Below, piece by piece: positions 58,603 to 64,000 of a stretch of 64,000 nt of DNA. This DNA comes from Lagopus muta. Its lineage: Eukaryota > Chordata > Aves > Galliformes > Phasianidae. Below the pieces are notes generated by a model. The model saw only the letters and a program-made list of their open reading frames with translations, searched no databases and was not told the origin of the DNA. Numbering within the stretch: the first letter of the stretch is position 1; every line of letters begins with the position of its first letter. The stretch is taken from the NCBI RefSeq assembly GCF_023343835.1, contig NC_064447.1:11933501-11997500 (forward strand), written 5' to 3'. Made by a program: the position numbers and the translations under genes.

Positions 58603-61600
58603 GGGAGCAGAATCCACACTCTTCCAGTTAACAAAAAGCCTTTGTTCAAACGTTCATCCAGTAAAACAAGCAATGCTTCAAGCAGATGTTGGTGTGGAAT
58701 TTATTGCTGCTTATTTTTCATTATTAGGGAAAGTGAGAAGTTCTCACCCAGAACATATCTCATTAGGCATGGCTGGAGATTAAGGGTGGAAGTCAGGTGC
58801 TTTCCTCTGTCTTAATCCCGAGGCTTTGAATGTGGATTAAGGGAGCTGCGCGCAACTCTTCTTTATCTCCCTCACTTGTATTTTGGATTAAATTTATTTT
58901 TGAACCTGTAAACAGAAATCTGTCAATTGAGAATGAGACAGACAAAGATTTGGTGCCTTTGTCACGCTGTGTTTCTTGATGCAGCATCTTTGGTCAGCTG
59001 AAGGATGGGCGCCTCCAGACCTCTGGCATCTTTCTTTCCTCCCCCCCCCCTCTTTTTCCCTTTTATTTTCTTGCTCTTTCTTCCAGGACAAGGCTAACTT
59101 TATACCTCTTTTCTGCTAGTTCCCACCCACCTGTACACTTAGTGGTGCAAAGCTCTTATAACTAAGCTCCTGATGACTGTCAGCTCTCCTCTGGTCTCTG
59201 TTTTGTCTTTTAGCAGTAAGCTTTCTACCAGCTACACTGAGATTTCCCATTCCCCTTGAGTGGGTAGGAGAACTTGGCTTGGTTTCAGCTGAGCGAGGTT
59301 CCCATCGCTGGGGGAAGGGCTGTGGTGTCTGGGAATTTCTTTGCTGTGAGATTTGGACAGGACTTGAGTAACCTTGAAACGTACCAGGATCGCCTTCTGG
59401 ACTGAACTTCTTAAACCAGCTCGTGCTCTTGAGACGTGGATAAGGCTTAAAATACTTGGGGACGTACTGATGTGCTGGAAAAGTTGTCTCAAATAATTAA
59501 ACACCCCGTAACTGCTGCCCTCTGAGCAAGGCTGTCTGCTGCTCGGTGTGCCATCCTGCTGCCTGCTCAGTGCAGATGATGATTAACAGGACAGGTGAAT
59601 GAACGTCAGAGGAAGATTGAGGTCATGCAGGACTTGCTGTCCTGGGGATGCACTCGGATGACAGCCTAAAAAAAGTGGCTGAGAAAACTTGTTGCATGAC
59701 TGCAGTGAGAAACCAGGAATTGGTTACATGTATCCCCAAATGAGAGAGAGCCTTAGCTGCACCATGGAAGGGTCAGCAGGTACCCAGCAAATAGTCACTG
59801 TGAGGGCAGGGTGCTGCTGATGCTTTCTCCTCTTTCCTTGTCTTATCCTATGTATATATATAAAAAAAGCCAAACTCAGGGCACTTTCACACTGTAAATT
59901 CTTTAATCTCAAGGTTTTTTTTTCTTTAGATTTCTGATGGTGATCAACTTGTAGGTTTTCAAGTCTGTTCTCATCATGTGATCTTTGGTTAGCCACAAAT
60001 GTGTGTGCTCCTGTAAAGCAGTCATTTGTGTGTGCTTGGGGCTGCAGGGCTGTTATTCTCTTGCTGAAAGAGCAGAGGAGGGGGGGAAAGGTTAGCATGC
60101 AATGCGTTGGTAGGGAGGTGGATGTAACTCAGTCCTGATACTTGTGTTGCTTCCCTTCTCTGTGCACTTGGAAATGATGGTAAGATTTAGAGCAACTTTT
60201 GCTTTTCCATGGCCCTGGGCTTGTTAGCTCTGGCAGATGTAGCTGTGCCAGGCTTCTTTGGAGTTACCATTTGAGCAAGGAAGCATATTTTACTGCGGTG
60301 GTGAGAGCAGCCCTGCAACCAACGAGGGGAAGGAGCTGCCCTTCACCCTCATCCCTGGAGCTACAGCTCAGATTGAGGTTTCCTTGCTTAGAGTGCTATG
60401 GGCTGGCTCTGCCTGCTCAATCCCATAACAGTGCCACACGTGCATATGCACCAAAGTCCTCTGCAGTGTGAAATTAGGGATGAAAGATAGTGCTGATCAG
60501 TCCTGACAATGCCGGGCTTATTCCTGGATGGGGAGAATCTGGCATGTGGAGAATGGATGTTTCACAAATGTGCACCACATTCAGATGTGTTGTTATGCCA
60601 GTGCTGGTGTCTGTGCATGGGCACCCTTTTCAGTCTATAAAACGCCGCTGTTCATGCAGTGAATTTAAACAAGCCTGCTATTCAACACTGAAATTCAAAA
60701 TAACTCCAAAACCCAAATGGAGGCACTTGAGTTGCATAATGGTGTCTGTTACAAGAGGGCTTGGGCAGATGATGTAATGCCCCTCAGATAAGGGCGGGCT
60801 GTGGGAGAGGAAGGGGGTCTGGGTATGGGTAATGGTAGCAGAGCTATCTGCCGGGTGTTAATTAGCCAGCTTGAGTAATCCCAAGGTCAATTGGGTTATA
60901 GTTGTGCATGTGGAAAAAAAAAAAAGACTTGTTGCTCAGTGCTGCCTGTTGTTTCTGGCAGTTATAATTGCTTTAGTGTCCACTGGCAGATTGATGGGCT
61001 TCGCTGTGCATTAGGCTTGCTGCTTGGGATGGGTTCTCCTGCAGCCTCACAAGGCTCCCAAGCTCCCAGTGAGGCTGGCTGTGGCTGCTGGGAGCACTGG
61101 GATGCAGTGTGCCTTCCCTTCTCATCGCTGCAATTGTGGCTCTTTGCATCTGGGCTCAGCCTGCAGCTCTGTTGTTTGAGCACTCATAACAGATGACTTT
61201 TACTGTTCCCGAGGCCTCCGGCAGTTTTGTGGTGTGTTGCTTTCCTTCCTCCAAGCTTATGTTGAACTATCCCTTCCTTGTGTCCTTCACCCTAGGAGCA
61301 GCCCTTCCTCCTGTTGCTGTGTGCTGACACTGCCCCTGCACCCCTCTCTGGCTGCTGTAGGGGGGAGGGATGAGGCTGCTTCCCTGCCTGCTCCTCCACC
61401 CCTTTCTCTCCTGTTTTACAGTATTCGCTCCAGGAAATGCTGAGAAAGTTGAGAGTGATGGAATTCATGAAATTCAAGCTGTGCTTCAATGGAAACGTGT
61501 TTTCAATTTCTGCCTCCTTGGGAGCCCGGCACTGAACTGCAATTGTTAGAGCTGGGGGTTGGGGCTGGGATGAATGGAAGTGATGGAGGCAGCGCTCGGT

Positions 61601-64000
61601 GCATCCTGCACTGGACCTGGCTGCTCTCTTGCACTGCAGGGCTGCTGTGTGATTTGTGATGGCTGCATTCAGCTGTCCAGAAGGCCCAGGCCTCTTCCTG
61701 TAGAGTTCACTCTGGCTGTAAGGCCTGAGTGGCGGCAAGGTGCTGTGGTGGGATGTGACAGAGGGACCAGCAGCACAGAAAGCCCCTTTGAGTGTCCTGC
61801 TGACTTAAGGTGCAAATTAGAACAGTGACTTGAAAGCTTTTGGTAAAACTCATTAATTCATTCCTTTAATTAGATGCCCAGCTACGGGCTTGTAATTCTC
61901 AGAGCCTAGGAGCAATTGTGACAAACTGTGCTGCATCAATGGCAGAACTCTGTGTTTTGGTAAACGCACCCCTAGTGAGCTCCTGGTTTGCTTTTGGAAG
62001 GGTAGAGCAATGAAGGAAGCAGCTGAGATGCTTGGTGTGTGACCTGCTGCATCAGACCTGGTGGTGGGAATGGAGAGGAAAGGGTGGAACTGCCCTGCTG
62101 CTGTGCTGCTTTGTGGGGAAGGTGTCATCAGATAACTTCCAAGTGAAGATGGAGGGAGAGGAGATGTAATAACTTATGCAAATGTCTTCTAATCAAACCA
62201 GTTCCTTCTGGAGTTCTATTTTTCCAGTGAGAATCTAGCGAGCTGCTTGGTGGCTTTGCACACACAGCTTGTTTTGCTGTTTGGAATTGGGAAGCAGCTG
62301 AGTGTTCTAAAACAAAAAGTACCAGGTGCTTTTTCTTGAGTCTTCTTGGGCATGAAAATGGACAGTACACTTGCATTGTGCTGTAATCTCTTCCTGTTTT
62401 TGAAAGGAGGAAGGAAACTTTGTTGTGTGTGGTCCCAACAACACTTGTCTTGAGCCTGAGGAGAGAAGTCTGTACTTCTGATAATTTTGGTGGAGAACTG
62501 GATGGGAGGTTAAAAATCCATCAGAGAAAGAGTTGTTGTTTCTACCCCTGTTGCAGCTCTTCTTGTAGTTCAGATTGCTGAGTGCAGTGGTAGATCCTGA
62601 AAACAAGATCTCTGTGTAGCTTTGGACTGACAGGCTGTCAAGTGTGAGCAGTGCTGGAAGGCAGAGACCCAGAACAAGGCTGTGGTGGCGATAGTTGGCT
62701 GTCACTGTGCTTGGATAGACACGGTTAAAAAGATAGGATGTTTTCTTTTCCTCAGATCTGAACTTGAGTAAGGTAAAAGTCAATGCCTTGGACTGCAGTG
62801 GACAGGAGTAATTACACAAGGCTACATCAGAGGTATTCATAACGACAAGTGTAAATGCACGTGTTCCCTTAAAAGGAAAACTTCTAATTAAATTAGGAGG
62901 CAGAAAAAAGAGAATCATCTGTGCTGATCTCTTTTTTTTCTGACTGGATGTAGTGGAAAGCAGCACTAGCACATCCAGCGAGGACAGAATGATTTACTTG
63001 ACACTCCTCCTGCAGCTAAACAGAACCCTTTACTTTGGATGAGAGTGCGGTTCTCAAAACACCACATAATGCTTCCTGTGTGCCTCGTGCTGTTTCAAAA
63101 TGTGACCTATGTTTTCTGTGTCCTCCCATCCCTCCCTGCAGCCTGAGTTCATGTGGGTGTATGGGCTGAGCAGTGGGGCTGGTTGGGGCAGGGCTCCATC
63201 CCTGAGCTGAGGTCCGATTCTGTACGTGTGCAGGGAAGTTCCTGCAGATTGAACTACAGATGGTGAATCGGCCTGAGTAGGCAAGCTGATGACAGCAACC
63301 AGTTTACAACATTGAAATAGCTTTTTGTTCCAGTAAGTATAACAAGGCAAAAGTCCTGGTTGACCTCAAGACCAGGACTTGGTGTGCTGATGGGCTTGCT
63401 TCTCCAAAACGCTGTGAACACCTTAAATTAAAGGGTGAACTAAAGGTGATGACTGAAAATCCATCCAGTCCCATTGAGGAAACTCTCGCTGTGGACACAG
63501 TGCTTGAGGATGCGTTCCCAGTGCTGTGTGAGCAGGCAGCTCAGGGAGGTGCAGTGTGTTGGTAATGCTGGGAGCGTGCTGCTGAGGTGTAAGTAACGAG
63601 GCTGGACAGTTTACTGCAGCTCTGCTGTTTTTATTAGTGCAACTTTAGCCTCGGGCAGAGCGGAGGTTATGGGGGAAGGAGGAAGGGATGTGCTATGAAC
63701 TTACATCCTCTCCCAACAGATGATGAGAAGCAAGGTATGGGGTTCTCCTTACCCTAATCCCCACTGCAGTGCTAATTCTTCTTGTTCCTGTACACCTTTC
63801 TTAACCCTGAAGTTCTTACTGAGGCAAGTGCTGCTGGGTCACATGCATGCCTCGCTCCAGTGCCCTTTCTTCTTCTTCGGTGTTTGCGTGGGTTCTGTTG
63901 GTGTCTGTTAAAATTCAGTTGTCTGCTGTTCATTTTTTCCTCCATAAAATATTGATTTCTGAGAATGCCGTTTGTCTTACTACAGTCCCTAAGTACATTA

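Larger units (their letters stand above)
53097..64000 (+). other. TTYH3: TTYH3 intron 1 (partial, at least 10.9 kb)
   Basis: No exon encoding the first tweety transmembrane segment is found before the window ends. The intron contains a G-rich cluster near 53.72 kb, a 13-base G-run at 54122, a CR1 3' end near 56.4 kb, a T/A-rich tract at 58.54-58.60 kb and a C-run at 59041-59050. The longest unexplained ORF is 221 codons on the minus strand at 62307-62972; I do not recognise it. Confidence 0.75.

Noticed and set aside
63721-63735. AG-ATGATGAGAAGCAAG-GT mini-exon look-alike near the right end
   Set aside because: It does not encode the expected TTYH3 transmembrane sequence and is only 15 bases.
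1-64000. tRNA, rRNA, CRISPR array, operon-type or bacterial features
   Set aside because: No tRNA B-box context, rRNA or spaced CRISPR-type repeats were seen; the sequence is vertebrate with spliced genes.

Overview
This is a 64 kb stretch of vertebrate nuclear DNA, almost certainly from a bird and probably a galliform such as chicken. The genes are split into many exons with GT-AG introns, promoters lie in CpG islands, and the only dispersed repeats I recognise are 3' ends of CR1 LINEs, the typical avian retroposon. Proteins were identified by comparing translated exons with the human proteins as I remember them. No database search was run.

Layout. (1) 1-6.7 kb: the 5' end of AMZ1 on the minus strand. 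It has one coding exon (residues 1-101), a 5.5 kb first intron containing a 31-bp minisatellite, and a noncoding first exon in a CpG island near 6.4 kb. (2) 6.8-15.5 kb: intergenic, with no gene I can support, one diverged CR1-like piece and a possible conserved AT-rich block. (3) 15.5-23.5 kb: complete BRAT1 on the minus strand, 13 coding exons joining in frame to 832 codons plus stop. (4) 23.45-23.86 kb: a bidirectional CpG-island promoter shared by BRAT1 and IQCE, with an ETS site and a near-consensus RFX X-box. (5) 23.86-46.9 kb: complete IQCE on the plus strand, 23 coding exons joining in frame to 726 codons plus stop, with a CR1 fragment in the 3' UTR. (6) 47-52.4 kb: intergenic. (7) 52.4-64 kb: CpG-island promoter, first exon and at least 10.9 kb of the first intron of TTYH3 on the plus strand. 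Its remaining exons lie beyond the window.

The genes do not form a pathway. AMZ1 is an archaemetzincin metalloprotease; BRAT1 is a HEAT-repeat factor of the ATM/DNA-damage and Integrator (INTS9/INTS11) pathways; IQCE is a ciliary-base scaffold for EVC-EVC2 in Hedgehog signalling; TTYH3 is a tweety-family membrane protein. The order AMZ1(-) BRAT1(-) IQCE(+) TTYH3(+) differs from the human 7p22 order by an inversion of the BRAT1-IQCE-TTYH3 block. I see no previously undescribed system. The points most worth following are the X-box/ETS bidirectional promoter, a SUMO-interaction-like C-terminus in IQCE, a possible intronic polyadenylation isoform of IQCE, the upstream ORFs of TTYH3, and the minisatellite in AMZ1 intron 1.
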